Of a stretch of 64,000 nucleotides of DNA, positions 34,142 through 42,287 are shown piece by piece. Position 1 is the stretch's first letter. Each line of letters opens with the position of its first letter. The notes beneath the pieces are model-generated. The model did no database searches and was not told where the DNA came from. It saw only the letters and a list, made by a program, of their open reading frames with translations. The position numbers were made by a program, and so were the translations under genes. Where the stretch lies: assembly GCA_014860445.1 (NCBI GenBank), contig JACZJT010000065.1, positions 32,542-96,541 on the forward strand. The letters run 5' to 3'. Origin of the DNA: Burkholderiales bacterium (GTDB lineage Bacteria; Pseudomonadota; Gammaproteobacteria; Burkholderiales; SG8-39).

Positions 34142-34944
34142 GTGGTCTTGTCGTTCACGAACGCCGACCCCTGGCGATAGGCGGTAAGCGCGATAAACGG
34201 GTAGCCGGCCTCCTCGCAGAAGCGGCGCGCCCTCGCTTCCAGGATGGGCGCTGTCTCCTGATCTGGCATCTCCCCCAACTCGACATAGACGCCCGGTTTG
34301 CGTATGCGCACGCGAACCGTGGACAACTCGCCCAGCGTTTGCTTCAGTTCGGATTCGAACGCATCGATGAAACTCAAGTCGTCCGCCCGTATCGGCAGTC
34401 CGGTTTCGACGCGGCTGGCCAAACAGGGCTGCGCGGGCAGATCGGAGTAGTCATGCAACGCATACACGCGTGCAATTTGCCGAATGCGCACTTTGTCGAT
34501 GGCCGCATCGACAAAAGGATGGACCACGTTGCGTTCGGCAGCGGCCTGCAGGCCGGGACGATAATCCGACAGATCATCCAGATTGGCGCCCGATGCGATT
34601 CGCCGGTCCGTTATGCTGCGTATCGAACGGTAGAGATTGGACTTGCAGAAATAGCAGCGGTTGTAGGGATTCGCCCGATAGTCCGGATCAGCGAATTCTC
34701 CCGCCCCGATTTCCCTGAGATCCCAGCCTTCGCGTTCGGACAGTTCGCGAACCCGCGCACTTGCCGCAACCGGAACCGCGGGCGAGAGCGCGTGCACCAT
34801 CAAGGGGGCGACCGGCAATACGCGATGCGCCACCGTCGCCAGGGTAATACTGTCCACCCCGCCGCTGACAGCAATGGCCAGCGGGGAATACGCTGCCAGA
34901 ATGTCCTTCAGCCGTTGTTCGACGGCCGGCAATGCATCGTTCAC
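34138..34944 (-). CDS. larE: LarE, ATP-dependent sacrificial sulfur transferase
   Basis: This 268-residue PP-loop ATPase has AIAVSGGVDSITLA near residue 25 and the LarE-specific NRCYFCKSNLY and PCLASRVETGLPI segments. Their Cys correspond to the family's sulfur-donating or cluster-binding cysteines. LarE activates the pyridinium dicarboxylate precursor and inserts sulfur during synthesis of the nickel-pincer nucleotide (NPN) cofactor. The start is taken at GTG 34944, which overlaps the larC stop as GTGA and gives the usual family length; the open frame upstream lies inside larC. No larB or larA is in the window. Confidence 0.92.
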   Translation of the reverse strand: MNDALPAVEQRLKDILAAYSPLAIAVSGGVDSITLATVAHRVLPVAPLMVHALSPAVPVAASARVRELSEREGWDLREIGAGEFADPDYRANPYNRCYFCKSNLYRSIRSITDRRIASGANLDDLSDYRPGLQAAAERNVVHPFVDAAIDKVRIRQIARVYALHDYSDLPAQPCLASRVETGLPIRADDLSFIDAFESELKQTLGELSTVRVRIRKPGVYVELGEMPDQETAPILEARARRFCEEAGYPFIALTAYRQGSAFVNDKTT

Positions 34945-36149
34945 GATGATCCCTCGGCCGCGGCCTTGGTCTGGCGGCGCAACGCCAGACTGGCCAGCGA
35001 TCCAAGTTCGTCGCTTTCGATTTTCGACGTTGCGCTTCCATCGGGGCGCCGCACTTCTTTCACGCTCAGGCCATCCGCGGTGGAGCGCATTTGTCGCGGC
35101 AGCACGATTCGATCGAACATGCTCCAGCGCAGTCCGATGGTCGAAGTTTCCAGAAAGACAAGGCGGCTGCATGCCTCGAGATACGCGGGGTCGATCAGCA
35201 GATGAAACATCGTGACCGGGCGGCCCTTTTTTCCCTGCGCCGGAACCAGCAGCAAATCGAGCACGCCTTGTTCGCGCCGCAGGCGCTCGGCGGCGACGCC
35301 GATCTCTTCGCCGCTCATGTCGTCGATGTCAAACTGAACAACCGCGACGGTGGTTCTGTCCCCCTGCCCCTGCTGCGCCTCATCGAACACCATGACGCGC
35401 AGCACATTTGCCAGTTCCGCAAAATCTTTCGTTCCGGCACCGTAACCCCCGGCCGAGAGCCTGCCCTCCGGCTTTTTCGACAAACGTTCCGGCGGAATCA
35501 GGTAGCGCACGATCGCCGCGCCGGTCGGCGTGACACGCTCGCCCGGCACATCGTCGCTGCGCCACGGATACGTTTCCAGAATGCGCATTGTTGCCGGAGC
35601 GGGAACCGGCAGCAAACCATGCTGGGTGCGGACCTGCCCACTCCCCAGTGGCAGCGCTGAAACGCTCCAGGTCGCTACACCGAGCGCGGAGATTACGCTG
35701 CCCGCGGCCACGACATCCATGATTGAATCCCATGCCGCCAGTTCGTGAAAATGCACGTCTTCCAGCGCGACGCGATGAATCTGTGATTCGGCCCGGCCCA
35801 GGATTTCCAGAATCGCCAGCGCATGCGACGCGGTCGACCCCGACAGGCTCGCGCGCTCAATGAGTTTGCGTATCCCGGCGTAGTCGCTGACCGGCGCGCG
35901 CTCATGCGCCTGGTGTCGATGCGCGACCGGTTCCGGCGACGTTTTTTCATCCAGGCAAAAATGCAGCGCCGCGATGCCGTTCCTGAGCACATCCGACAAG
36001 CGTGGCGCTCCAAGCGCACCGGGAATGACCGCGGCGATATCGGCGAATACCCGCTCGCGCAGTTGCGGAAAGGCGTCGAGCATGGCGGCGACAAACATGT
36101 CGCCGGCAATACCGCCCAAGGGCTGAAGGTGAATATGCTGTCCGCTCAT
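34941..36149 (-). CDS. larC: LarC, nickel insertion protein of NPN cofactor synthesis
   Basis: This 402-residue LarC (DUF111) has GGIAGDMFVAAMLDAFP at 12-28, the His-rich linker after residue 75 (AHRHQAHERAP), DVHFHELAAWDSIMDVVAAG at about 145, and VTPTGAAIVRYL. The C-terminal half has QFDIDDMSGEEIG. It inserts nickel into the pincer nucleotide at the expense of CTP. Here it is one continuous frame, unlike Lactobacillus plantarum larC, which needs a ribosomal frameshift. It is the first gene of the larC-larE-LVIVD set. The 250 bases upstream (36150-36399) hold no gene and presumably the promoter, but no clear consensus is seen. Confidence 0.92.
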   Translation of the reverse strand: MSGQHIHLQPLGGIAGDMFVAAMLDAFPQLRERVFADIAAVIPGALGAPRLSDVLRNGIAALHFCLDEKTSPEPVAHRHQAHERAPVSDYAGIRKLIERASLSGSTASHALAILEILGRAESQIHRVALEDVHFHELAAWDSIMDVVAAGSVISALGVATWSVSALPLGSGQVRTQHGLLPVPAPATMRILETYPWRSDDVPGERVTPTGAAIVRYLIPPERLSKKPEGRLSAGGYGAGTKDFAELANVLRVMVFDEAQQGQGDRTTVAVVQFDIDDMSGEEIGVAAERLRREQGVLDLLLVPAQGKKGRPVTMFHLLIDPAYLEACSRLVFLETSTIGLRWSMFDRIVLPRQMRSTADGLSVKEVRRPDGSATSKIESDELGSLASLALRRQTKAAAEGSS

Positions 36150-36399
36150 TGCGCCGCCGGCCCCAAGATAACGCCTGCAATTGCGAAAAGCACTAGTGGA
36201 TTCATGGTGCGAAATCGATCCTGATACGGAACTGTCACCCCCCGGCCGAAACGCTTACCCGTCGGCGCGCGTTCAAGTTCTTGCCGGATGCGCTTGCCCG
36301 CCCCTCATATGGGCCGGCGTGTGGATTAGTGTACCGTATTCGCCGGTTTCGACGTTCCCGCGCGATTGTTGCTTTACGCTTGTAAGACTGTGACCGCCC

Positions 36400-37161
36400 T
36401 CACGCGCTCCGTTTCTTCAAAGCCTCCAGCATCGGCGTGATCAAGTCCATGGGCACCGGGAATACGATGGTCGAGGCCTTGTCGCCGGCGATATTGCTCA
36501 GGGTCTGCAGGTAGCGCAGTTGCATGGCCTCCGGCTGCCGCGACATCACCTGCGCCGCCTGCAGCAGCTTTTCCGAGGCCTGCAGCTCGCCCTCGGCATG
36601 AATCACCTTGGCGCGCCGCTCGCGTTCGGCCTCCGCCTGGCGCGCGATCGCGCGCACCATCGACTCGTTCAGGTCCACGTGTTTGATCTCGACGTTGGAG
36701 ACCTTGATGCCCCAGGCATCGGTCTGCGCGTCGAGCACTTTCTGGATGTCGAGGTTGAGCTTCTCGCGCTCGGCCAGAAGCGCATCGAGCTCATGCTTGC
36801 CCAGCACTGCGCGCAGCGTGGTCTGGGCGAGCTGGCTGGTCGCACCCAGAAAATCGACTACCAGGATGATCGCCTTCTCCGGATCGACCACGCGAAAGTA
36901 CACCACTGCGTTTACCTTGACCGAGACGTTGTCGCGCGTGATCACGTCCTGCGGCGGCACGTCGAACACCACAGTGCGCAAATCGACCCGCACCATCTGC
37001 TGCACAGCCGGGATCAGGAAAATCAGGCCCGGCCCCTTGACCGCCCAGAAGCGCCCCAACTGAAACACCACGCCGCGATCGTATTCGCGCAAGATTCGCA
37101 GCGACGCCACGAGCAACACGACGACGAGTATGACCGCGCCTAAACCAAAATTGAGCACCAT
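36400..37161 (-). CDS. Slipin/stomatin (SPFH) family membrane protein
   Basis: This 253-residue protein has an N-terminal hydrophobic segment (about 4-22) and then the SPFH/band-7 domain: [41 protein letters not shown]. An Ala/Glu/Arg-rich coiled coil follows from about residue 165 ([20 protein letters not shown]), with a short tail. Slipins form large membrane-bound oligomers. The gene directly follows nfeD (3 bases), the classic bacterial/archaeal STOMP-NfeD pair in which the NfeD protease can cleave the stomatin C-terminus. Confidence 0.92.
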   Translation of the reverse strand: MVLNFGLGAVILVVVLLVASLRILREYDRGVVFQLGRFWAVKGPGLIFLIPAVQQMVRVDLRTVVFDVPPQDVITRDNVSVKVNAVVYFRVVDPEKAIILVVDFLGATSQLAQTTLRAVLGKHELDALLAEREKLNLDIQKVLDAQTDAWGIKVSNVEIKHVDLNESMVRAIARQAEAERERRAKVIHAEGELQASEKLLQAAQVMSRQPEAMQLRYLQTLSNIAGDKASTIVFPVPMDLITPMLEALKKRSA

Positions 37162-37164
37162 AAT

Positions 37165-38589
37165 TCAATCTCCTTTGTTTGATTCAGGAATGACCTCGAG
37201 CATCAGGCCGTGGATCGCCGCAACGCGCACGCGTTCTCCGGCCTTGAGCGGCGTCGCGGCGCGCACCTGCCAGTTTTCGCTGTGCACACGGGCCCAGCCT
37301 TCGCGCTCGAAATCTTCCAGCACCTCGCCCGCGGCGCCGATCAGTTCCTCGCGACCGCTCACCACCGGTCGGCGCCGCGCCTGGAGCAGGACGCCGAGCA
37401 CCAGCAGCATGAACGCCGCGCTGGCTGCGGCGAAACCGCCGATCAGCGCAAACGGGATGCCGAAGCCGGGTATGTCAGTGTCGAACAGCATCACCGAGCC
37501 GATGACGAACGCGATCAGCCCGCCTATGCCCAGCGAGCCGAACGCGGGGAGAAAAGCTTCCGCGATCATGAAGCCGATGCCGAGCAGGATCAGCGCAAGG
37601 CCGGCATAGTTGACCGGCAGCATCTGGAAGGCATACAAGGCAATCAACGCGCTGATCGCACCGACCACCCCGGGGAGCACCATCCCCGGGTTATACAGTT
37701 CGAACAGAATGCCGTAAATGCCGAGCATGATCAGGATATAAGCCACGCTCGGGTCGGTGATCACCGAGAGAAAGCGCGTGCGCCAGTCCGGTTCGAACGC
37801 CGTCGCAGCCACACCGGCAGTGGCAAGCACACGTTCGGCTCCGCCGATTTTCAGCTTGCGGCCGTCCAGGTCTTGCAGGAGTTGCGGCACGTCCTCGGCG
37901 ATGAGATCGATCACCTTGAGTTTCAGCGCCTCCGCCGAGGACAGGCTCACCGCCTCGCGCACCGCGCGCTCCGCCCACTCGGCATTGCGGCCGCGCATCT
38001 GCGCCAGACCGCGGATATAGGCCGATGCGTCGTGCACCACCTTGCGCGTCATTGCGTCTCCGCCAAGCACGCCGCCCTTGCCCCCGTCCTTGTCGTCCTT
38101 GCGGGCTTTGTCGGCTTTGTCGCTTTTGCCCGTCTTGCCCTTGCCGCCCTCCGCGCGATCCTCGTCCTTGCCCGCTCCCGATGTCCCGCCCCCGCCTATT
38201 TGCACCGGTGTCGCCGCACCGAGGTTGGTGGCCGGCGCCATGGCCGCGATATGACTGGCATAGAGCATGTACGTTCCCGCGCTCGCTGCGCGCGCGCCGC
38301 CCGGCGCGACGAAGGCGGCGACCGGCATGGGCGCGGCGAGAATGTCCTTGACGATGGCACGCATCGACGTGTCCAGCCCGCCCGGGGTGTCCATCTGCAG
38401 AACCAGCAGCTGCGCATTCATGGTGCGCGCGTGCTCGATGCCCCGATGCACGTAGTCGGCCGTCGCGGGGCCGATCGCGCCGTTGATCGTGAGCACAAGT
38501 ACCGGCGCCTGCGCTGCAGCAAGCGAGAATGGCCCTAAAACCCACAGCGACCACAATACAGCCACCATGAAAAACATTTTTCGGCGCAT
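37165..38589 (-). CDS. NfeD family membrane-bound ClpP-class serine protease
   Basis: The 474-residue product has a signal/anchor (about 5-26) and a ClpP-class protease domain with MDTPGGLDTSMR near 67 and the nucleophile Ser in RAASAGTYMLYA. The Lys of MTRKVVHDASAYIRG is the probable base. About five membrane helices (270-400) and an OB-fold NfeD domain ending in VRVAAIHGLMLEV follow. A Gly/Lys/Asp-rich insert of about 36 residues (around 142-178) separates the Ser and Lys parts. The protein probably degrades or trims the cotranscribed slipin at the membrane. Confidence 0.9.
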   Translation of the reverse strand: MRRKMFFMVAVLWSLWVLGPFSLAAAQAPVLVLTINGAIGPATADYVHRGIEHARTMNAQLLVLQMDTPGGLDTSMRAIVKDILAAPMPVAAFVAPGGARAASAGTYMLYASHIAAMAPATNLGAATPVQIGGGGTSGAGKDEDRAEGGKGKTGKSDKADKARKDDKDGGKGGVLGGDAMTRKVVHDASAYIRGLAQMRGRNAEWAERAVREAVSLSSAEALKLKVIDLIAEDVPQLLQDLDGRKLKIGGAERVLATAGVAATAFEPDWRTRFLSVITDPSVAYILIMLGIYGILFELYNPGMVLPGVVGAISALIALYAFQMLPVNYAGLALILLGIGFMIAEAFLPAFGSLGIGGLIAFVIGSVMLFDTDIPGFGIPFALIGGFAAASAAFMLLVLGVLLQARRRPVVSGREELIGAAGEVLEDFEREGWARVHSENWQVRAATPLKAGERVRVAAIHGLMLEVIPESNKGD

Positions 38590-38633
38590 GCAAACCCTCC
38601 GCAGCTCCCACTCCGTTTAAACTATAGCTTGTT

Positions 38634-38664
38634 TTGACGCATACGCCAGTGCTTCCGGTAGACT
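38634..38664 (+). promoter_or_regulatory. Possible pepN promoter
   Basis: TTGACG (38634-38639) and TAGACT (38659-38664) are separated by 19 bases, in the 110-base divergent gap between nfeD and pepN. The spacing is long, so this is only a candidate. Confidence 0.3.
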
Positions 38665-38699
38665 GGCGCTCCCGCACACCCTAACCCATAGATCAACCG

Positions 38700-41393
38700 A
38701 TGCGCGAACCCGCACCCAAGACCATCTATCTGAAAGACTACAGCCCGCCGGCATTCCTGATTTCCAGCGTCGATCTCGATGTGGACATCCGCGAAGATCA
38801 CACGCTGGTGCGCGCGGTTCTGGATATACGACGAAACCCGCAATCCGCCGATGCGGGCGGGGCCCTGCTGCTCGACGGCGACGAAATCGAGCTGGTATCG
38901 GCTTCGCTCGACGGCCGCGCGCTGGCGCCGGGGGAATACTCGCTGACGCCGGAGAGCCTCGCCATCGTCAACGTGCCCGCGCAGTTCCAGCTCGAAACCG
39001 TATCGCGTATCGAACCGCAGAAGAACACCCGGCTCGAAGGCCTGTATGCGTCGCGCAACGGTCTTTTCACGCAGTGCGAAGCCGAGGGTTTTCGCCGCAT
39101 CACCTGGTTCATCGACCGGCCGGACGTGATGGCACGCTACACCACCACCATCCACGCCGAACGCGAACGCTATCCGGTGCTGCTGTCAAACGGCAATCTG
39201 GTGGCGTCAGGCGAGGAAGCCGGCGGCCGGCACTGGGCGAAATGGGAGGATCCGTTTCCCAAGCCGTCCTATCTGTTCGCCATGGTGGCGGCGAAGCTGG
39301 AGAAACTCGAGGACAGTTTTGTTACCCGCTCCGGCCGCACCGCCCGGCTTGCCGTCTATGTGGAACCGGGCAAGATCGACCAGTGCGGATTCGCCATGCA
39401 GTGCCTGAAGAGCGCGATGAAATGGGATGAAGAGGTGTTCGGTCTGGAACTGGATCTCGACGGCTACATGATCGTGGCGGTGAGTGATTTCAATTCCGGC
39501 GCGATGGAGAACAAGGGACTCAATATCTTCAACACCAAATACGTGCTCGCCCGGCCCGACACCGCCACCGACATCGATTACCAGAACATCGACCGCGTGG
39601 TCGCGCACGAATATTTCCACAACTGGACCGGCGACCGTGTCACCTGCCGCGACTGGTTTCAGCTGTCGCTGAAAGAAGGCCTGACCGTGTTCCGCGACCA
39701 GGAGTACGGCGCCGACATGTACTCGCGCGCGGTGCAGCGCATCGGCGAGGTGCGCGGCCTGCGCGCGGCGCAGTTCCCCGAGGATGCCGGCCCGATGGCC
39801 CATCCGGTGCGCCCCGCCGCCTACATGGAGATCCGCAATTTCTACACCATGACCGTGTACGAGAAAGGCGCGGAAGTGGTGCGCATGCAGCACACCCTGC
39901 TCGGGCCGGCCCGGTTTCGCAAAGGCATGGATCTGTATTTCGAGCGCCACGACGGCCAGGCGGTGACCACCGACGATTTTGTGCAGGCGATGCAGGACGC
40001 CGCGGGACCAGATTCGGGCGTCGACCTCACGCAGTTCCGCCGCTGGTACGAGCAGGCCGGCACGCCGCAAGTCGAGGCGGTGGGAGAGTACGATGCCGCG
40101 TCAAATCGCTATGTGCTGACGCTGAAACAATCCTGCGCGCCCAGCCCGGGCCAGGAGACCAAGCTGCCTTTCCACATCCCCTTCGCCCTGGGGCTGGTGG
40201 GGCCGGGTGGTCGCGACATGCCGCTGCAGCTCGAGGGCGACACGCTCGTGAGCCAGCGCGACGGCGAACAGCGCGTGGCCACTGAAACCACCCGCGTGTT
40301 GTCGCTGACCGAGCCGCAACAGCGTTTCGTATTCGTCAATGTCGAAGCGCAACCGGTGCCTTCCCTGCTGCGCAATTTCTCCGCGCCGGTGAACCTGCGC
40401 TATGACTACAGCGAAGCCGATCTCACCCATCTGATGGCGCACGATGCGAACGCCTTCAATCGCTGGGAGGCAGGACAGCGGCTCGCGCTGGGATTGATCC
40501 TGAAGAATATTGCGGCGTACCGCGCGCAGGGCCGGGTACCCACATCGGCAACACCACCCGGATTCGTCGCCGCGTTCGCGCGGGTGCTCGCCGACGCGGC
40601 ACACGATCCTGCTTTCGCCGCCGAAGCGCTGGCGCTGCCGTCGGAAGTCTATATCGCGGAGCAGCTCGACGAGGTCGAACCGGACGCGATCCACGCGGTG
40701 CGCAACCGACTGCGTTGCGACCTCGCGCGAGCATTGAAAGATGAACTGCTCGCGACTTACCACGCGCAGACCGTGCCCGGCCCCTACAGCCCGAACGCGC
40801 AGGCGGCGGGCAAGCGCGCGCTGCGCAATCTTTGCCTCGGCTATCTGATGGAACTCGACGATGCGCAGATCCGCGCGCTCGCCCTCGACCAGTTCGAACG
40901 CGCCGACAATATGACGGACGCCATGGCTGCGCTGGGCGCACTCGCCAATTGCGACTGTCCCGAGCGCGCACCCGCGCTGGACGCGTTTTACGCCAAGTGG
41001 AAACACGAACCCCTGGTCGTGGACAAATGGCTGGCGGTGCAGGCAGGCTCGCGCCTGCCGGGCACCCTGGCCGAGGTGCGCAAACTGCTCGCGCACCCGG
41101 CATTCGACATCCGCAATCCGAACAAGGTCTACGCGCTGATCCGCAGCTTCTGCAGCAACCACGTTCGCTTTCACGCCGCCGACGGAGGCGGTTACCTGTT
41201 CCTCGCGGAGCAGGTGATCGCGATCGGCGCGTTCAACCCGCAGGTCGCCGCGCGCATGGCGCGGGCATTCGACCGCTGGAAGAAATTCGATACCGGCCGC
41301 CAGCAACACGCGCGCGCCGCGCTGGAGCGCATCCGCGATGCTCAGGGACTGTCGAAAGACGTCGCCGAGATCGTGAGCAAGGCGCTGGCCTAG
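38700..41393 (+). CDS. pepN: Aminopeptidase N (M1 family)
   Basis: This 897-residue zinc metallopeptidase has all M1 features. The exopeptidase motif GAMENKGLN is near 266-274 and the zinc motif HEYFHNWTG begins at 303. The second Glu ligand lies in LKEGLTVFRDQEYGAD about 20 residues on, and a catalytic Tyr region is at about 385 (MTVYEKGAEV). Length and C-terminal helical domain match E. coli PepN (870). It removes N-terminal residues from peptides in the cytoplasm. It is a single gene, divergent from nfeD. Confidence 0.96.
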   Translation: MREPAPKTIYLKDYSPPAFLISSVDLDVDIREDHTLVRAVLDIRRNPQSADAGGALLLDGDEIELVSASLDGRALAPGEYSLTPESLAIVNVPAQFQLETVSRIEPQKNTRLEGLYASRNGLFTQCEAEGFRRITWFIDRPDVMARYTTTIHAERERYPVLLSNGNLVASGEEAGGRHWAKWEDPFPKPSYLFAMVAAKLEKLEDSFVTRSGRTARLAVYVEPGKIDQCGFAMQCLKSAMKWDEEVFGLELDLDGYMIVAVSDFNSGAMENKGLNIFNTKYVLARPDTATDIDYQNIDRVVAHEYFHNWTGDRVTCRDWFQLSLKEGLTVFRDQEYGADMYSRAVQRIGEVRGLRAAQFPEDAGPMAHPVRPAAYMEIRNFYTMTVYEKGAEVVRMQHTLLGPARFRKGMDLYFERHDGQAVTTDDFVQAMQDAAGPDSGVDLTQFRRWYEQAGTPQVEAVGEYDAASNRYVLTLKQSCAPSPGQETKLPFHIPFALGLVGPGGRDMPLQLEGDTLVSQRDGEQRVATETTRVLSLTEPQQRFVFVNVEAQPVPSLLRNFSAPVNLRYDYSEADLTHLMAHDANAFNRWEAGQRLALGLILKNIAAYRAQGRVPTSATPPGFVAAFARVLADAAHDPAFAAEALALPSEVYIAEQLDEVEPDAIHAVRNRLRCDLARALKDELLATYHAQTVPGPYSPNAQAAGKRALRNLCLGYLMELDDAQIRALALDQFERADNMTDAMAALGALANCDCPERAPALDAFYAKWKHEPLVVDKWLAVQAGSRLPGTLAEVRKLLAHPAFDIRNPNKVYALIRSFCSNHVRFHAADGGGYLFLAEQVIAIGAFNPQVAARMARAFDRWKKFDTGRQQHARAALERIRDAQGLSKDVAEIVSKALA

Positions 41394-41410
41394 GAACCGT
41401 TGTCAAAAAT

Positions 41411-41491
41411 TGTCATTCCGAGGCCGAAGGCCGAGGAATCTGCTTCTTGCGCTCGACGAAAAGCAGATTCCTCGCGTCGCTCGGAATGACA
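41411..41491. repeat. Palindromic intergenic repeat (TGTCATTCCGAG type)
   Basis: The left arm carries TGTCATTCCGAG and CGAGGAATCTGCTT. The right arm is its reverse complement, with a shorter inner spacer (CGACG instead of GCCGAAGGC). The whole can fold into one long hairpin 18 bases after the pepN stop. This composition is known from dispersed intergenic repeats in many environmental GC-rich bacteria. There is no T-run after it, so it is not a classical terminator, though it may stabilise the pepN mRNA end. Confidence 0.75.
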
Positions 41492-41514
41492 GAACTGGGA
41501 CGGTTAGTGTTTTC

Positions 41515-41925
41515 TCAACGAATCTGCGCCGCTTTTTTCTGCGCACGCTGATCGAAACGCTCGAGCGTCACCACCACGCGTTCGTGGGTGCCGTCGCCGA
41601 TGGGCTCGATCGCGTCGGCCGCGACCACGCGGAAGGTCAGCAGGCGGCCGTCGATTTTGATCAGCTCGGCTTCAGCGCTTACGCGCATGCCCACCGGCGT
41701 CGCCGCGAAATGGCGCACGTCGAGGTGCGTGCCCAGGCTCTGCTGTCCCGGCGGCAGCAGATGTTCCACCGCAGCCAGCGCCGCCGCCTCGATCAGGTTG
41801 ATCATCACCGGTGTGGCGAGCACATGCACGCGGCCGCTGCCGACTTTCGGCGCTGTGTGCTCTTCGCCCACCACCAGTTCGGCTGAGCCCTTGAGCCCGA
41901 CGCGCAATCCGGCTACATCGACCAT
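41515..41925 (-). CDS. FlK-like hot-dog thioesterase
   Basis: This 136-residue hot-dog protein resembles the fluoroacetyl-CoA thioesterase (FlK) group: GEEHTAPKVGSGRVHVLATPVMINLIEAAAL with Thr and Glu at the places of the FlK catalytic residues, and SLGTHLDVRHFAATPVGM with the catalytic His. The substrate is probably a small acyl-CoA; resistance to fluoroacetate should not be assumed. The gene is framed by the palindromic repeat at 41411 and the hairpin element at 41937, which may have moved around it. Confidence 0.82.
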   Translation of the reverse strand: MVDVAGLRVGLKGSAELVVGEEHTAPKVGSGRVHVLATPVMINLIEAAALAAVEHLLPPGQQSLGTHLDVRHFAATPVGMRVSAEAELIKIDGRLLTFRVVAADAIEPIGDGTHERVVVTLERFDQRAQKKAAQIR

Positions 41926-41936
41926 GCTGTTCTCCC

Positions 41937-42131
41937 CTAGTATCCCGAATCGCTAATTCGCTGAAGAAAAGACGCCGAGAAACGACGCCATACAGCGTTG
42001 CAAATGCTCGCAAGGTGTCCAACCTTGCTGCGCTTTGCGCCTTGTCTGGCGCCGTTTTCGCCGCTTTTCTGATTCAACCATTGTCTTCACACCTGGCAAT
42101 TATTCAACGAACTAACGATTCGGGACACTAG
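41937..42131. mobile_element. MITE-like 195-base hairpin element with CTAG ends
   Basis: The ends are inverted repeats of 27 bases with four mismatches, all transitions: left CTAGTATCCCGAATCGCTAA, right (reverse strand) CTAGTGTCCCGAATCGTTAG. After about 30 unpaired bases in the right half, pairing resumes (AAAAGACGCCGAGAAACG with AAAAGCGGCGAAAACGGC) down to a centre GCAAGGT-GTCCA-ACCTTGC. The whole element is thus one long imperfect palindrome without coding capacity. It fills most of the 362-base gap 41926-42287; the remainder up to 42287 shows only a GAGGGA ribosome site for the next gene. Confidence 0.7.
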
Positions 42132-42287
42132 CGGATGACCGATGCTAACCGATGCCGGCGCGAAAATCCTTGACCGCGGGCAAGCGCTCAGCCTTCTGTG
42201 CTCGCAGGAACGATGGCGGTCCGCCGATGCGTTACCATGGCGGTCGTGACGGTTGGCAGCGACGTCAAAAAGACAGAGGGAACGATC

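Noticed and set aside
34941..36149. Programmed frameshift in larC, as in Lactobacillus plantarum
   Set aside because: The frame runs uninterrupted from the N-terminal GGIAGDMF motif to the C-terminal domain, so no frameshift is needed.
41411..41491. Classical rho-independent terminator for pepN
   Set aside because: The hairpin is long and composed of repeat arms, and no T-run follows. It fits a dispersed repeat better.
41515..41925. Fluoroacetate resistance gene
   Set aside because: FlK-like hot-dog proteins are common and most act on other acyl-CoAs. Nothing else in the window concerns organofluorine compounds.
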